From positions 10,785,532 through 10,849,531 of the forward strand of contig NW_025335589.1 of NCBI RefSeq assembly GCF_004798865.1: DNA of 64,000 nt, in the 5' to 3' direction. The position numbers were made by a program, and so were the translations under genes. This stretch comes from Varanus komodoensis. Taxonomy: Eukaryota; Chordata; Lepidosauria; Squamata; Varanidae. The notes below the pieces were generated by a model. The model ran no database searches. It saw only the letters and a list, made by a program, of their open reading frames with translations, and was not told the origin of the DNA. The first letter of the stretch is position 1, and each line of letters starts with the position of its first letter. This document shows, one piece after another, positions 1 through 13,437 of the stretch.

Positions 1-952
1 AAGACTTTTGTAGGGATGGTTGCAGAAGATGTAAACTGAAGCAACATCTCTCGCTTGTAGAAAATGACTTTATGCCAGAAATCATCTTTTGATAGTCTGT
101 TTTGTCTGGAAATAAAGGACCCTGCAAAATTAAGATGGCAGCACTGTTCTTTTCACCTTCTTTGGTCTTGAATGCAGAGATACTGTTTCATAAAAATATC
201 TTTCAATATTGACGGAAGAGTACATGGCAATGAAATAATTTTGTAACCCTATAGTTGATTATTACTTTTTATATGAATTTGTCATAGTCTTTCCATTTTG
301 AGCAACTAAAGTCTGTAAGACTTACAGAAGTCTTATTTCTTTTGTAAATAAGAAAGGATTTATTTCCATCCTTTCTTAACCTATGTCCTCCTTCCCAGCC
401 ACAACTGTGGGATCAGCCATAATGAATAGTAATTCTGCTCCCCAGTGGTTTGTTCTTGGTTCTTGTCTATTTGGGCATGAAATAGATTGCTTATTTTAGG
501 ATGCAGTACCCGCTGTATGCACCGATTTATTCTTGATTTAAAAAAATACTAAGAAATGCAAGATGGGAGAAAGTGATTCTAACAAAATTTATCCATCCAG
601 GTCCAGGGCTTAATGTATTAAGCACTGCAAAGTCTGGATCTGAACCCTTGTATATTTAACAAAGTTATTTGAGAATTGGAGTTGCCAGCTCTTTTTCTGC
701 CAGGTTCCTCATCTTTAACACCTTTACGGCATGCAAATGCAATCTAGTCCTCTTTGTGCTGAGAACAGCTGCACGTACTGTATTTGGCAGTTTCAGGGAT
801 GAGAACTCTTGTTTCAGTCCATGTTGAATAAGACTTTATCAATTGCAAGATTCTTCATATGCCTGGGAAACATAATGTAAGATTAATCAAATCAAGCAGA
901 AGAAAAAGTGAAGCTGACAGATCCCCTCATCAATTATGTACTGTTAATAGAA

Positions 953-1085
953 AAGAACATAAGAATTGAAGAGCATAAGAAAAGCCATACTGGATCAGAC
1001 CAATGTTCCATCAAATCCAGGGGCGAACCAGCTTCCCACAGCATCCCTCAAGCAGAGGGACATGTTTTCCAGACATGAGGAAAGC
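953..1085. repeat. Reptile interspersed repeat fragment (AACATAAGAA / CTGGATCAGACCA type)
   Basis: The words AACATAAGAA, AAGAGCATAAGAA and TACTGGATCAGACCA, followed by a GTTCCATCAAATCCAG-like segment, match a widespread squamate and turtle interspersed repeat from memory. I do not know its formal family; a LINE 3' tail is likely. The copy is diverged and its right edge is uncertain. Confidence 0.45.
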
Positions 1086-2148
1086 TGAACGCTTCTCTCT
1101 AAAGCAATGAAGTAAGATGACTATATTGTAAAATATGTGCAAGCCCAGGCAGAAAAGCCAAAAGGGCTGGCATTTCACCAGCCTAATAAATGCAGCAGGA
1201 AGATCTGCTAGCAGAAGTGGTTTCAGACACAGCAACTGGGACACATGGTTGGAAAGTATATATTGTACCTTGTAAATATAAATATAGGTTATGGAATAAA
1301 TTACTAAAAGAAATCTTTGATTAAAGGAAAACTATGATGTTAATCACCTGAAAATTAAGCAATTTAGAAAGGATTAAGATTTTACTCAAATGTTTCAATG
1401 AGTTCAGTCTTGCCTAGGGGTGTGCAAGGTTTCCAGATTCATTTGAAGCTGATGGGAGGCTGGGAATTTTATTTTTCCAGTCGAGAAGCTGGCACAGTGA
1501 GGTCTTTGCCTTGGTTCAGAACTCAGCAGCTCTCTTCAGCCTGAGTTCCCTGCTCACAATCCATTGCTAAGCCAAGTGAAGAGGCAGCACCTCTCACAGC
1601 ACTGCTGAGCTGCAGCTCTCACCCCAGGCTGGACCAAAGTTGGCAAGGCATCTCTTGGCATTTCAAATCCCACCTGTGACAGTGTCTCAATATAGGCCCT
1701 TTTCAAATGCACCCAGGATTTATTCCCTGTGCCTTGAAGAAAGGAAAATTGGTTTTGTTGAAACCTCCTGGGAATTCAGTTGATTTACTGTAGAATCTCC
1801 TAATTGTTTATGGGCTTGATGAAAGCATGAAACACTTAATGATTCCCAGACAGCTCCAGGGTTCAGCCTGCATGTGTGTGTGTATGTGCAGGGCATTTAA
1901 AAACAAAATTGTGGTAAGTGTAGAATTTTTCACCTTACAGCAAACTCAATAAATCTTGTTTCAGGTGTTGAACACTGTTATGAAGTTCTAAGAATGACCG
2001 AGCAACTAGATGAACTTTAAAGATACCACTCTTTTAAAAAATGAAATGTATTGGAAGATGTCATTCCATCCAGGTGGACCTGGAAACCTAACCTCTTTCT
2101 TTTCATCTCAGCCTAATTATGCCCCTTTGTTCTTACATGTGGGCTCTC

Positions 2149-2149
<1 letters not shown>

Positions 2150-2184
<35 letters not shown>
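2150..2184. repeat. Poly(A) run of 35
   Basis: This is an uninterrupted run of A. It could be a retroposon tail on the plus strand, but the preceding 150 bases match no family I know and I see no clear target duplication. Confidence 0.9.
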
Positions 2185-2185
<1 letters not shown>

Positions 2186-5100
2186 CCTTCCCATTCTGCT
2201 CTGCAACCCGCAGAACCTCTGGCGAAAGGGGATGTACGATGAATGAAATGGTGCTAAGCAACTTAGACGTATTGTGTATGGACTTCACACTATAGACCTC
2301 TAGTGGTAATACCCATTTAGGTATGGCTGAACCAGTCCATTACCAGCCTTGCAGGAAATTTCTCACTCATTCAGATGTTTTTCCTTTAACCTATCTCCAC
2401 CTCATTGCAAGATTGGTAAGTACTTATCAAACAGTGAACTGGCTAAAGGGTTCACACCTCTGTACTCTCCAAATTCATTGGTACCACTGTTCCTAGTATG
2501 GAGAGGGCTGGATTGTACCTGTCTGACATAGAACTGTTAAAAGTGTGGATCTTGTTAGAAAAATGGTTAAATACAGAGGGATCTAAACCCAGACTTTTAA
2601 AAGCTAAGCACACAAAGCCTGGTTGATTAAATCTATCAGTTTAATCAGTCCTGCATTCATATTTAAAAAAACAGAAACACAAAGAAAAATCCTGTCAAGT
2701 TCTTTCCATCTTGTTTCTAAAGAAATGTATGAATTTTAATAAGCTCATCCAAAAATGGGCCAGATTTTTATTATTATTATTATTAGAGTGCTCAATGGGG
2801 CTCAGGAGACCTGGATTCTAGTACCTCCTCAGCTGTGAAGTTTACTGTCACTGCCTCTATGCCTAGCCTGCTTCACAGGGTTATTGTAAAGATAAAATAG
2901 AGAGGAGAACTGAGTTGGTCACGTTGGGTTCTTTGCATAAGGAAAGGAGGGATTAAGATGATGATGATGATGATGGGAAAAAAAAGACAGGATATACACG
3001 TAGAGCAATAAAAAAATCCACTTTGCATCAGATCAAAGGCTGATTGTGTCCATTCTTTCCAACCAGATGAGTAACCAGATGCCTGTGGGAAAACTGATAA
3101 GCAGGTCATGAATACAAGAGTTCAAACTGTTTGAATGATATCCCACAAGACTAATTGGCTACTGCCTGCTCTTCACTCCACCCCACAGGCACTTTCATAG
3201 GCAGCCTGGCTTAGCAGCAGCCAAGGCTCAAAGTTAATTCATGCACAATCAGAAATCATTGCAAGCTGTTGAAGAATTCATTATCACCTTGTACCCTCTC
3301 TCAGCAGCCCCAGTATAACCTATCCATTTGTTCAATTTCTATGAATCTCATCTTGCCCTAAACTTGTAGGCCAAATCATCTGGAGAGTCACAAATTATGC
3401 ACCTCTGTCCTATACCAATCTCAAAACCCATAATTTAGTTCTACTGTGTTCAATTGGCTTATTCGATTTAAAAAATGTTTAGGATTCTAGCCTTAATACT
3501 ATGGTGCACCTTTTTTTGGCAGAATCATCTTGGAAAATCATCAGCCTACTTCTGGAACATGGAATTCAATCTTCATGAAATTCTGTGCTATTTCTACCTG
3601 TAAATCATTCATTAAAGTCATAACCAAATTACTGAATGGCCACCTTACCACTCTTAGGAAAATAGAAGTAGATTTTAACATGCCTGCATTAACTGCTCAA
3701 AATCAGTTTTCATCATCGTAAGAAACATATTCTTTCATTTTCATTCATTCATATCTGTGCATTTAAAAGAGATCAGCCATCAGGAATGTGTCTTCCAGCC
3801 TAGTCACTGCTCCTCCATAAATGCAGTGTTTACCACAGAAGGTTTAAAAGCCTCTGAAACAAATTTTCTACTGAAAGCCTTGTTATGAAATCCTGCTATA
3901 TATCTGTGGTTTCTTCATAACATTTAACTCCTTCTCAAAACATTTTCTCTTTAAGGTTGGTGCTGGCTACAGAAGATATCTGGCAAGAAAATCAGCTAGA
4001 CTTCCAGTAAAACTCCGACATCTAGCATCTAAAATGAAAGTCTTGGAAGTTTCATTCTGCAGAATAGACACAAACGTGCACAGACACAAGTTTGTTTTGC
4101 AGTGGGTGATTCCTTGCTAAATTTCTTCCCCAAGCTGCTCCCACCCATATCCCTTTGCATATTACCAAGTGGCAGTTTTCAGTTAACCCAAAGAGGAACT
4201 GCATCCAACACATTGTTCATGCACAATATCAAAGTGCCTCTTGGGAGCTGTAGTTCAGAAATACATAGTGCATCATGCTGCCATGTATCATTACATTATG
4301 CATTTCCCTCTTGATTGTTGTTGTCATGTGGCATCTCACGGCAACACCTACCCACCAGAAACAGTAAGTAGAGTGCACCTTTTCTGAACAACAGCAACAA
4401 AAGGAAAGTAGCATATGAATGCAAAAGAACAAAATCCAATCTAACAGAGAAAGAGAGAGGGGCGGGAAGAGAGAGTGCGAGGAGGAGGAGGACAAGGAGC
4501 AGGATGCAATCAATTGTGGGATAAAGTGACACCATCACAGCTTATCATAACCAAGAAAAGCAGTAATCCAATCAATCTAGCATATGCATGTAAATAGTAT
4601 TGTTTAGATCCAGACTACACATGTTCAGAAGCATCTATTCAGGTCCAGACTTAACAGTGAATGTGTAAAAAGCTGTTGCTGGCTCATTTAAAAAGATGGG
4701 CCTTGCAGACAAGCAAAGTTTGACCAACAAGCCAACTAATTATGAAATTCAGGGGCATCACTGTGTGTACCATGGAACAAATATGATTTCTTGTTAGATT
4801 TCTTAAAATATTTCCAGCAACCGTTGGTCAGCTGGCTCTGAGTGGTGAGACTTGTCATCCAATATATCTGGAAGGTAGAAGTTTGGAGAGGTTTGCCTTA
4901 CTGATAAAGGAACTTTTAGAGGTCTCCAAATTTTAACATGCGTCCCCTGCCCCAGTCAGAAATTCCAACAATATTGCTGCACATGGACCTTCAAGATCAG
5001 CCGAGCAAATGGACCGAGTTTACCAGGAAGGTGCATGTCATCCCTCAACATATGCCTCCTGCATGTTCTTCATCCAGACCCATGGATAAAACAGAAGACC

Positions 5101-5235
5101 ACTTCCTTGTCACCCAGATTTGATTTCCCCTACCAAATCTGCACATCAGCCAATTTGTATTGCTAGAAGAGGACCCCTTGCAATACACCCAGGATTATGT
5201 GGTTGCATTTATGCTATAAAAAGTCATAATAAACC

Positions 5236-6037
5236 CTGCCGATTCTTCTGGCGCTCTCAATGGCTTTCAATACCATCGACAATGGTATCCTTCAGGAAAG
5301 GTTGGCTGTGTTGGTAGTTGGGGGCACCACTTTGGGTGATTCCACTCTTACCTGGCTGTCTGTCTCCAGATGGTGGTGCTGGGAGACTATTACTCTGCAT
5401 CATGACCTCTGTGCCATGCAGTTCCCCAGGGCTCTATTTTGTTCCCATGCTTTTTAACTTCCACATGAAACTGCTGGAGGAAGTCATCTGGAGGTTTGGG
5501 CTGAAGCATGCTGATGACACTTAGCTCTACTTCTGATTTTCATCATCTCCAGGTGAGGCAGTGACAGTTCTGAACTAGTGTCTGAGCTCGGTAATGGGCT
5601 GGATGTGGGCCAATAAGCAGAAGCTCAATCCAGAAAAATGGAGGTACTGTGGGTGGGGAGTTCATCTGTTCAGCTGGAGAACTTTCAACCAATTTGGGAC
5701 AGGGTTTCCCTCACCTCCTGCTTGGATTGCTGCAATGTGCACTATGTGGGGCTGCTTTTGAAAACAAGCTGGACCTTGCAACTTGCCCAAAATCAGGCAG
5801 CACGCCTGCTGACTAGGACCAGAATTCATGAACATATCATGCCAGTCCTTCACAACTGCCTGCCATTTGCTGTTTGGGCCCAGTTCTAATTGCTCACTAT
5901 AACAGGTACTCTTTGGTTTTTGTAGTGAATGACATATTGTGCTTGTATTGTTTTATGTTGTTGGCTTTTAACATGTTGAAAGCTGTGCAGAGAACCTATG
6001 GCTAGTGAGGTATAAATTGAATAAATAAACAAATAAA
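5236..6037 (+). mobile_element. L2-type LINE, 5'-truncated and decayed
   Basis: Broken plus-strand frames retain L2 reverse-transcriptase landmarks. These are AFNTIDNGILQERLAVL, a PRALF-like remnant of the PQGS block, a diverged ADDT motif followed by LYF, then MGWMWANKQKLNPEKMEVL. Past the RT core come LDCCNVHYVGLLLKTSWTLQ and AARLLTRTRIHEHIMPVL. The 3' end has the usual GCCCAGAGAGCC-like word (here GTGCAGAGAACC) and a TAAATTGAATAAATAAAC tail. Frameshifts, a stop directly after ADDT and internal deletions make it inactive. LDYCNALYVGLP and PVLxxLHWLP are the intact-family equivalents I compared from memory. Confidence 0.88.
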
Positions 6038-7547
6038 GCAAGCTCCATAATATAAAATCTGGAAACTATTTTTAAGGGGAGAGTCTTTAATGAAAGATAA
6101 AATCAAGTGAAATGTGAAGGGATTCCACCTTTAGGCATTTCATACTTCTTTATTTTTTATTTTTGATAGTCAATAGTTGTTATAGTCAATAGATTTCCAA
6201 GGAATGCATCCAATCCACAATACAATTAAGCAGATGTTATCCTGAACTGGTGTAATCTCATTGAAGTCCAATAGAATTGACTGAATGTAGGGCTAAAAAC
6301 TTCAGCTTAACTGGGTTGTGAATAAGTCTGTTGGCTTCTTAATTGCTCTCTCTTTTTTCCCAGAGAGTGCAGTAACTTTAATGCATGTTAGAGTGATTCT
6401 TTACACAAAACATCTGTAGCATTTTTCTAAAAAATTATAAATGCTCTGGGATTGGGGACTCCAGCTGTTGCCTAACTAAAGGAATCCCCATGACATCAGC
6501 AGTCAGGAATTAAGTTTCATTTACCCCTTTTGCCATGGTTAAAAAAAAAGTCAACATGATCCAGATGGTCATTCTATGTATTTAGAATGTGCCTGCTTTG
6601 TGACTGTGTCCTGAGACACAAACTCTCTTTATGGTGCTGAAAGAATTGATTTCACCCTGCTTTCCAGAGGTAAAGAACCCAAGAAAGCAAAAAATCTTCC
6701 ATTACTCTTCAGGGTGGGGTACCATCTAAATGACTTTATTGTTCTTCAAAATTCACTGGTTAATCATATGATGTCATGTCATTTTCAAAGATGCCAAGCT
6801 AACTGGGACTAAAGCAGGAAACACCGCATTGAAAAAATAGTATCCTTCAACTTCAAGCTCAGGGTGATAAGCAAAATCACACCAAAATTGTATTTTTGTT
6901 CTAGGATCCAGATTTGATGATACAAGAAGAATGCTATTGACTTCTGTGAGACTGAAGTTAGTTGGAACTATAGGTATGATTAAATGTGGTTCCAATCAAT
7001 CATTTTTTTTTATTTTATCCTTCATTCATCTTTTTTTTTTTTTTTTTTGCAATGATCACCGATGCAATAGCAAAATTCACCAATGGGTTAAGGGACCCTT
7101 GAGCAAATGGTAGTGGGCACTTCGTGGGTTTTGCCATATTATGCCTGCAACTGAGAGATGTACAAATTGGGCAGTCCTGTTCAAATAAAAGACACCTGAA
7201 GTAGTTACAGCTTAATCCAGCAATGGAAAATACTCTCACAAAATAAAGGTAAGAGCAGATGCATTATAACAACTAACTAACAGCTGCCAGCCCCTCTGGT
7301 ACTTTTGTGCCTTCAACAGTAACTCTTTCTGCTTTCACTGTGGAACTTGGGAAAATATTTTTTCAGCAAATTTGCCTTATCCCATTGAAAATGAAATCAA
7401 TGAAATCCCTTTATTAAACATGTTAAATTTAATGATTCTAGAATAGGGATGGGAGTGGGGACAGGGTATACAGTGGTGAATCTAGCATGTAAAATATTAT
7501 TGACTCACTCTTGAATATCTAGGGTTCTTTTTAAATTGCAGTTGCAA
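6038..7547. other. Intergenic DNA, no clear gene
   Basis: This is AT-rich sequence. A poly(T) run of 18 lies at 7031-7048. Followed on the minus strand it would be the tail of a retroposed sequence at 7049-7240 whose source I do not recognise. A MITE-like word pattern (CATCCAATCCACAA, TTGAAGTCCAATAGAATTGA) is present at 6205-6305. Confidence 0.5.
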
Positions 7548-7990
7548 TTATATACAATCACAGAATTGGAAGGAACCTGAAAAGTTATGTAGTCCAACTC
7601 CCTGCAGATGCTACGGCATTCCTGATAGGTCACATCTAACCTTAGTTTTACAGCCAATCAGCTCTGAGAGCAGTCTTATCCACTGTCCAAAAGCTCACAC
7701 TATCAGAAACAGTCTCCTAATGTTTAGCCCAAATCCCTTTCTTGTGTTGTGAACCCATCAGCTGAAGCCCAACCTCTGCAGCAACAGAAAACAAATGCGT
7801 GCAGTCATTCATATGACAGCCCTTCAGATACCTGAAGATAGTGATCATAGCACTTGGTAATCCTCCATTCTCCAAGCAAAACATGCCCAAACTCTTCAAG
7901 CTGTCCTCCTGGGACTGGAGCTATACACCCTTCACCAACTTTGTCACCCTCCTGGAGGTGCATTGTAAAGAACCATTTTTGAAATTATGT
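7548..7990 (-). mobile_element. CR1 LINE 3' end
   Basis: Read on the plus strand this begins ATCACAGAATTGGAAGGAAC and continues with GTAGTCCAACTCCCTGCAG. That is the reverse complement of the CR1 3' terminus, whose consensus ends in repeats of ATTCTATG. Farther in, AAACATGCCCAAACTCTTCA and TGTCACCCTCCTGGAGG match the reverse of the CR1 3' region (GGGCATGTTTAGCC and GAGGGTGACA). The element is therefore minus-strand, 5'-truncated and diverged. CR1 is the dominant LINE of birds, crocodilians, turtles and many squamates. Confidence 0.85.
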
Positions 7991-8839
7991 CCATGTGAGA
8001 GGCAGAGAGGGCCCCCACGTATTGCACATACCAGAAGGCTCCTCTGCCTCAGGAAGCAATACCTCAAGCAATGGGGCAGGACAAGTCTACCATTCCAATT
8101 CTGCTCTTCTCCAAGAAAACTGGAGAAGTCTGTTAGGCAAGGTGTCTGTCCCCTTCATATATTTTCAGCCTTAGCTTTGGTTCACCTGGAACTTTGAGGA
8201 TTTCTGTGGTTTTAAATTTAGTTCCTTCCAAACTTTAATAATTTTATAGTTTGCATTTTTAAACATTGTTGTCCCTAATATATGAATTTTTATATATAGT
8301 TTTTTTGTTCAGAAAATTCCATTGCAACATTCAAAGAAATGCAGATGTTGATAGGTGAGTGAGTTTCAGTTCATTTGTTGCAAAACCTAGATAAGTTCAC
8401 ATTCATATATAAGCTGCACAAATTGTTCCCTTCCCTATGGTCTCCCCACAACTATAGTTCTTGCTTTATCAACAATGGAATCAGGGAAATTGTAAAAGTG
8501 GTTTTGCTGAGTAATACCACTTAGGTATTAGGATGGAATCTGTACCACTTCTAATGACTTCACCTTCTTAGGAGTGGATAGTTTTTGCCCCTCCCCAGCA
8601 TTCTTGCCCTTTGTTGTCTATTTAATATAGAATCCACTAGAGGATCCACTGAAGAGCATTGGTCTTATTTTTGTCAGCATGGCTCCAACCTGCATACATT
8701 ACTTAGGCATGTGAGAAAGGGTAGAAGCCACACATTAGGTTTTAAAATATATGATTCCCAAAACGTTAATGCTTCTTAAACAGCATAATACCAGCACCTG
8801 CAGATGAGCTTTCCAATTATGACTTTGCTAAATCAAAGG

Positions 8840-9300
8840 AAACGAGTATTTAATTATATATGTATTTACAGCATGTGTATACTGCTCCATAAGAGAAATT
8901 CCAAAGAAAGGGAACAGTAAAACAGATAAAACAGATTTAAACAAAAATAGTCATTAATGAGAGCATAGCATTGAAACTGTTGTTGGTCAGCAAAGGAAGC
9001 ATCCTTAACAGGTGCCAAAAGCAAACACCATGTTCCTGATCTCCAGAGTGAAGAAGTTCCAGTAAAGTGGAGTTGCCACACTGAAGGCTCTTCTTCTAGT
9101 GGATTTCAGTCAGGCTAGAAGCCCGTGGTGGACCCCAGGAGAATGTCCAGGCAGGTTGGACATGCACATGTCCAAGCATATGCCCTCCATTGTCTGTTGG
9201 GCCCATGACAGACTGAGATAGTCTCATAGATGTCATGGCAGCCATGAAGTCACAAGCTGGAGCTTCAGAGGCTTTCAGAGTTAATAAGCAAACCTTTACA
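8840..9300 (-). mobile_element. LINE remnant of the L2/CR1 clade, 3' portion
   Basis: Bases near 8870-8900 (GTGTATACTGCTCCATAAGA) read in reverse like a LINE 3' end with a shrinking TATAAAT-type tail. The interior at 9010-9140 matches in word order the repeat at 25.5 kb: a GTGCCA word, clauses about a frame-like CTCTTCTTCTAGTGG stretch, then AGCCCGTGGTGGACC. This family is very common in squamates. Clade assignment is from the 3' end only, and the copy is badly decayed. Confidence 0.5.
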
Positions 9301-9674
9301 AAAGACCTTTAAAAAGTCTACTTTTTTTCCAAGAACCCAGGTCACAAACAAGATGGTAAAATAATTCTTTCACAAATGGCAAAACAGATGCCTGTAGCAG
9401 TTCAAGCAAGTCTGGTCAATATTCAACTGTGTATATAAAACAGAATAATAAAGGCAAAAAAAAATCTATTCTCCAGCTTTACCTCATGAAATATATGAAG
9501 TGTCTTCAAGATGTTTCTCTTGGCATCCCTTTAGGGTGCAAGGGGGAGGGTGAGCAACATAAGTTTAGCTATGGGACTGATGTCTCTATCAGTAGCCGTT
9601 ATATGATATGGATTAATGATATATATGCCACATAATAATTACGGAAGAATACATCTGATAATTTCAGTATCTAC

Positions 9675-9965
9675 CAGTTGCTTATTTTTCTAACCCTAAA
9701 TTCAGTTTATTTACTTTAAAGTTTGCATAAAAATTTTCTCTATTTTGTATACATTTCTCCTAATGCATGGATTTTGGATGAAATTTTGTCAAATCTACAC
9801 ATTTTCCAAGTAATTTTCCTAATATTAGCATTTTAATACATTTGTACTAAAGAATGTTGCAAAATTTGTAGAAGAGTGAATTTTGAAAGATAATTGATTT
9901 CAGTTCTGCATATAATTTTGAAAGTACAAAATGTGTTATGTTTGTGTTAAAATGCAAACAGAACA
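9675..9965. repeat. AT-rich repeat with internal degenerate tandem structure, copy 1
   Basis: A series of roughly 25-30 base units is built on TTTGTATACATTTTCCTAAT-like text. It is followed by TTGCAAAATTTG, a TGATTTCAGTTCTGCATA block and AATTTTGAAAGTACAAAATG. The same block order occurs at 20885-21250, so the two are copies of one dispersed repeat that I recall as common in lizard genomes. The family name is unknown to me. Confidence 0.6.
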
Positions 9966-10290
9966 TATTGCTACCTGATTGCTAGAACAAAAGGTCAACA
10001 TCTCCATCTTAGAATGGGGTGGGTCTTTGTCCTTTTAAAGCAAAGTTAATCTTGTCCCCAAATTTTGGTTGCAAATGATACAAGAAGTATAGTCTGAAGT
10101 ACTGGATATTTTTTTTCTATTCAGGACTGTTCTGATGAGGCCGCAATTTCCTTTATCATGTTTATTCTTCTAACTTCTAGTAGCAATGGCAGGGTGCACA
10201 CACAATGAACCAGAGACTCACCTTGAGCGCAATTAATTTGCCTTAAGAGTAATACCTTTGTCTTAAGGTAACATTGTTACAAGTGTGGCA

Positions 10291-10404
10291 CAAATCCTAT
10301 GCATGTTTAGACAGAGAAAATCCCAGCATTCTCTGACCACCTGTGCTGGCCAAAGCATTCTGGGAGTCATAGGCATTTTCCTGTGTAAACATGCATAGGA
10401 TTGC
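10291..10404. mobile_element. Palindromic MITE
   Basis: The terminal arms AATCCTATGCATGTTTA (10293-10309) and TAAACATGCATAGGATT (10386-10402) are perfect reverse complements of 17 bases. A second, weaker inner pair (GAAAAT and ATTTTC; CCCAGCATTCT and AGCATTCTGGG) makes most of the 112 bases foldable. It has no coding capacity. The TCCTATGCATGTTTA end is the signature of a MITE family very abundant in squamates. Confidence 0.8.
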
Positions 10405-13356
10405 ATGCTTAATCCTTAACATTATTTGGTTCATATTCTTTGTAACATTGACTGTTTCGAACAGAGTCCCACAGGAGAATTCGGTTGGGACACTGTTGTC
10501 TTCTGGATAAGAATGCCATGAGGATAATGCCTATTCACATGCATCCTGCTGATTATTTGGAAACAGCCCTTGGGGAAACAGCACTGAAAGATGCCAGGGG
10601 CATGGTCTTTTCATGCCATCGGTGGCATGGTCTGCTCATTCTCATCACACCTGCTGGGTACAGCAACAGCATCAAAACATTATGGAAGAAATTTGCATTC
10701 CTTTGAAGTCATGGATCAAAACTCCTATCGATACCATTGGAGTCAGAGATTCACCTCAAAAGTGTTGTGGGATTTTGACTTGAGTTCCAGGATTTGCTGA
10801 TATAATGAGCCTTTTGTTTACAAAGCACAGGAACCAAGTTGACAGGAGCGGTGGAATTATCTACCACATCAGAGGAAAGAAATTGGCATTAAGCAGGAAG
10901 TGCTGCAAGGCTCAAAGCATGGGCATGAAAAATTATATGGAAAGCCAGAGATATATTGCCAGCTGCATAAGCCACTGGAAGAGCTCCCACAGAAACCTCC
11001 CTCAGGTTATCAGGAAGCTGAAAGCCACAAAGCTCTTGAAAAATCTAATCTGTCACCAGTCAGATTGCCAAACTGCTGATGCAATGAAACTTGTCTAGGT
11101 AAGCAATTGCATATGCAGCGTACAGAGTTATTTACCACAAAGGGAAAGGAAGTAAAAGGAAAGAGGACATGCAAGAAAATCAAATGGTAGACCCCACAAA
11201 GCCTGGACAAAATATAGAAATGAAATGAATAAAATAACAATAATTGTAACATCTGCCAAGTCATTCTGAACCTCTTCCATGGCACTTTACTGCAATGCAG
11301 GGGACTGAAGGCTTATTTAGTAGGCCACATGCTATTTCTTGAGCTAAACGGATCCTTCCCCTGTAGCTGTGTATTGCAGTGGAAAATCAGGAGAGTTACA
11401 AAGCATGGTGAGCTACAGCTCACCTTTCAAATGAGGAATCTCCAATAAGCTTCCAAAAGACCAGGGTTCCTCAGAATACAGTTTGAAAACCACATAATGA
11501 TCAAACCTTTGATTCAGCATGCAATCTCCTGCAGTTAATTCCAGCATGACAAAACTTCTATTGAAATATAAACGTTAATATTTATGTTTATGTGAAGGGC
11601 ATATGGAGATTTATGGAAAGAAGATAAGAAGAAATACATGTTTAGACATTCAGTGGTGCAGGGAAAAGCAGAAAATGGTTATGCACATTTATTGGAGACC
11701 TGAAGAAGAAAACTCTTACATTCCTGAGGGGAAGAATTACTTTTCAGAGTGGAAATAATTATCTACATCCTGTAAACCTTTCTCAGTCATTCTTAGATGG
11801 CTTCTGCACAGTGAAGCTGGCAAGAAGGAAGTAAAAAGCAATATGTATATATTCTTAGAATATACTAAGAATGTAATCATATATATGTCTACCAGATGCA
11901 TGTCCAAGTGAGTTCAGTGGAGCTTCTTCACTCATAAGCAGGAATAACCAGTATAATCTCCAACGGTGTAATATCTTTTGGGAGAAGGCAATGCTATGGA
12001 TTAATCTTGTGCTGGAAAGTCCTTTGATAATTAAGGCATACAGGGACTATTGAATCATGTAACCATCTCTTGAATGTAACACAGAATCAATGCAAATGGA
12101 TTCTCCAGGATCTTGGATGGATATATGGCCACCTATAGTAAATCAATAGGTCGGGATTAATGAAACTTTCAATTTTTGATGTAATCTACAAATTGATAAA
12201 TGTATGGATATTTGTGCTGCCTCTGAGGAAGATTATGCATAGTTATTAGAAATAACAGTAGTATGTTCTGTGATTGATCTACAATGTATATGTAACTCAT
12301 TTTATGGATCTTTTAGAATCTTACCCAAAAATATGTAATACTTTATCTTCCCCCCCTCCCCCCTTTCCTTCACTACCAATATGGTTAGGGTTCAATGGAC
12401 AAGAATTAAAAAAAGAAAAGAAAAGGGAATGGGAATGCCATTTGGCTGCTGTACTATACCACTAGATATAGTGGTGGACAGTAAGACTGCCATGAGGCTG
12501 GCTCCATCCTTTTTAGTTAGCTGCAATGATCCTAACAAAAGATGGATCCAGGACTTCAGATGGAAGGTCCCGAACTTGGGTATTTTTTAAAGGGTGGGGC
12601 AAGGCAGTTATCAGTGGTAGTCCCTACAGTCTTTCAACTTTGACACCCCACTATGTGCTGGCTACAGGGCTTTGGGATCCTTGGACAAGATACCCTCAAT
12701 GGCTCCTTAACAAGTTGACCTTCTTACCACTGCTCTGTCTCTGCTTCCTCCACTTCCTCATCATTGTTCCCATTAGGTTGACAGCAGAGGACACCTACTG
12801 CCCCTTTTTCTCACTGCCAATGTTGAGCAACTCCAAGAGGGCTTTGTGTCAGGGTTCCTGCTGTGTTGAGTGACCTTAGCAGCTGGCTAACCACGCCTAC
12901 TCTCATTGCGGGACCTGCTTCTTCTGTGCTCTAACTTGGGGTTGCAAATATTCACTTACCTCATTCAAATATCAGAAGGAGCACCTCCCACTGTAGCAAT
13001 CTGCCTGTGCATGAAGTTTTTCCAGGAATGTTCTTCTCCAAGTACCAGTGGAACATTATGTGACATTCAGGGTTCTCTGACTGATGGAGGCATGACTGGC
13101 ACCAAGATTATATTTGACTAACCTCTCCAGTAAAATTATATTAATTTGCCCAATCATTTTTCAGTTGTTTAGAAATGAATATGTAGTTGTATTTATATTT
13201 CTCTTGCTTTTGTTGCATTTTGTTGTGGATTTGTTTGGAATTTCTCACTCTTTAATTACATGCTGTGAATTGCACTGGTACCCTAAGATAAAGGGTAGTA
13301 TATAAATACTTTAAATTAAAATACTTTACAGGATAGCTGGGGAAAACTTAATAAAA

Positions 13357-13437
13357 GAACAGTCCTGCCTATGTGTACTCAGAAGTAAGTTTCAATAAGT
13401 TTAATAAAGCTTACTCTGAAATAGGTGTACACGAAAC
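13357..13437. mobile_element. MITE of the same TACTCAGAAGTAAG family
   Basis: It contains CCTATGTGTACTCAGAAGTA, then AAGTTTCAATAAGTTTAATA and a return arm, GCTTACTCTGAAATAGGTGT. This is the usual palindromic layout (CAGAAGTAAGTCCCATTGA in the consensus I recall). Confidence 0.7.

Larger units (their letters stand above)
1..5235. other. Intergenic DNA without recognisable genes
   Basis: This stretch is AT-rich flank with no supportable coding region; the short open frames here are unconvincing. It holds the repeat fragment near 1 kb, a poly(A) run of 35 at 2150-2184, a TTA run at 2767-2785, a GAT run at 2957-2975 and a purine-rich tract at 4440-4502. Bases 4930-5235 lead into the L2 element and may be part of it, but I cannot align them by eye. 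Confidence 0.6.

Noticed and set aside
7015-7240. Retroposed transcript ending in the poly(T) run at 7031-7048
   Set aside because: No recognisable source gene or SINE body and no target duplication. Noted only as a tract.
10485-11098. Two successive plus-strand frames suggesting a retrocopied gene
   Set aside because: I could not match either to a protein, and there is no poly(A) tail or target duplication at the edges.
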